Of a stretch of DNA of 6,058 nt, positions 5,301 through 6,058 are shown in pieces (the first letter of the stretch is position 1; every line of letters begins with the position of its first letter). This DNA comes from JBCCSZ01 sp039199225 (GTDB taxonomy: Bacteria; Bacteroidota; Bacteroidia; Chitinophagales; Saprospiraceae). The DNA lies in the NCBI GenBank assembly GCA_039199225.1, contig JBCCSZ010000384.1, forward strand, positions 1 to 6,058, given 5' to 3'. The notes under the pieces were generated by a model that was given only the letters and a program-made list of their open reading frames with translations, was not told where the DNA came from and ran no database searches. The position numbers were made by a program, and so were the translations under genes.

Positions 5301-6058
5301 ATGAAAAGAAGAAATTTTCTCAAAATAGCCACTCCGGCAGTACTCTCTCCTTTTGTATTGAATGGCTATGCTGTTCAAACTTTTGCCAACCTGGATATGC
5401 TGGCCTGCGAAGGCATCAGCGAAAGGGTACTGGTTTTGATCCAATTGGGCGGGGGCAACGATGGTGTCAATACCATTGTACCGATCAATCAATACGATAC
5501 TTATCGCCAATTGCGCCCCAACATTGGATTGAGCAATAGCGGTAGCAACGCTTTCATCCCCTTGGACAATACCCTGGCGCTGGAAGATCAGGTGGGCCTG
5601 CATCCGAGCATGACGGGCATAAAAGATTTGTACGACAGCGGCCTGGTCAATGTCGTACAGGGAGTTTCCTACGATAACCACAACCGCTCTCACTTCAAAT
5701 CTACCGACCTATGGCTGTCCGGCGGAGATGGTACCTCACCCAATTTCAACCATACCACCGGCTGGACCGGGCGCTACCTGGATTATACTTACCCGGGCAT
5801 GGCGGGCAATCCAACCGACCTGATGCCGGACCCACTGGGCATCCAGCTGGGAGATTCTAAGCCATCTTTGGGTTTCCACACTGCCGGAGAACATGCAGCA
5901 GCCATCAACCTCAGCGGCCAAGACCTCGAGGGCTTCTTCAGTGTCGTCTCCGAGCTGGGTGGCCTAGCTCCTACCAATATTCCAAATACGGAGTTTGGCA
6001 ATGAAATCGAATACATTATGAATATCCAAAACAGCGTGAGCAATTATGCTGAAAGGAT
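5301..6058 (+). CDS. DUF1501 family protein, Tat-type signal (3' end missing)
   Basis: The frame starts at ATG 5301 and is still open at the right edge, so 252 residues are seen of a family usually around 400-500. The N-terminus has KRRNFLK (residues 2-8), a twin-arginine motif, followed by a moderately hydrophobic stretch to about residue 29 with AVQTFA as a plausible cleavage region; export through Tat is likely. Then comes the family signature LVLIQLGGGNDGVNTIVP (44-61), and later QGVSYDNHNRSHFKSTDLW (120-138). DUF1501 is grouped by fold with the alkaline phosphatase/sulfatase superfamily; D54 and the histidines of the second block are candidate metal or active-site residues by position, which is inference. 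It follows the DUF1800 gene by 33 bases with no terminator between, so co-expression is very likely. The substrate and reaction are not known to me. No Shine-Dalgarno sequence is present. Confidence 0.93.
   Translation, partial: MKRRNFLKIATPAVLSPFVLNGYAVQTFANLDMLACEGISERVLVLIQLGGGNDGVNTIVPINQYDTYRQLRPNIGLSNSGSNAFIPLDNTLALEDQVGLHPSMTGIKDLYDSGLVNVVQGVSYDNHNRSHFKSTDLWLSGGDGTSPNFNHTTGWTGRYLDYTYPGMAGNPTDLMPDPLGIQLGDSKPSLGFHTAGEHAAAINLSGQDLEGFFSVVSELGGLAPTNIPNTEFGNEIEYIMNIQNSVSNYAER

Noticed and set aside
5244..5693. A 149-codon minus-strand open frame across the end of the DUF1800 gene and start of the DUF1501 gene
   Set aside because: It overlaps two strongly supported genes and its product resembles no family; treated as a shadow.

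Overview
The window looks like chromosome from a member of Bacteroidota, most plausibly the Saprospiria side (Lewinella/Haliscomenobacter-like). This is inference. It rests on start codons without Shine-Dalgarno sequences, a TAnnTTTG-type promoter element before tyrS, a LolC/LolE-type permease with no ATPase gene beside it, and an adjacent DUF1800-DUF1501 pair whose second member carries a KRRNFLK Tat motif. All genes read on the + strand.

Layout. Bases 1-167 hold the 3' end of an unrecognised small-domain protein. Bases 168-646 hold no gene. They are AT-rich and contain a weak terminator-like hairpin, two roughly 85% identical copies of a 110-bp noncoding repeat, and a perfect 9-bp inverted repeat shortly before the next gene. 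Bases 647-1945 encode a four-helix FtsX/MacB-type ABC permease. Bases 1946-2039 are a short spacer with a Bacteroidota -7 element. Bases 2040-3311 encode a full-length tyrosyl-tRNA synthetase in which the HIGH-motif histidine is threonine. Bases 3312-3617 hold no confident gene; they contain nested inverted repeats (3371-3457) and a pair of competing hairpins (3512-3558). Bases 3618-5267 encode a DUF1800 protein. After a 33-base gap, a DUF1501 protein begins at 5301 and runs off the right edge.

How the genes relate. The permease would work with an ATPase encoded elsewhere in moving lipoprotein or lipid from the inner membrane. TyrS is housekeeping. The DUF1800 and DUF1501 genes very likely form one transcription unit; this pairing recurs in several phyla but its biochemical role is not known to me. 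No CRISPR array, rRNA, tRNA, intact insertion sequence or phage gene was seen. The points most worth a second look are the T-I-G-N active-site motif in TyrS, the duplicated intergenic repeat, the structured leader before the DUF1800 gene, and the DUF1800/DUF1501 pair itself.
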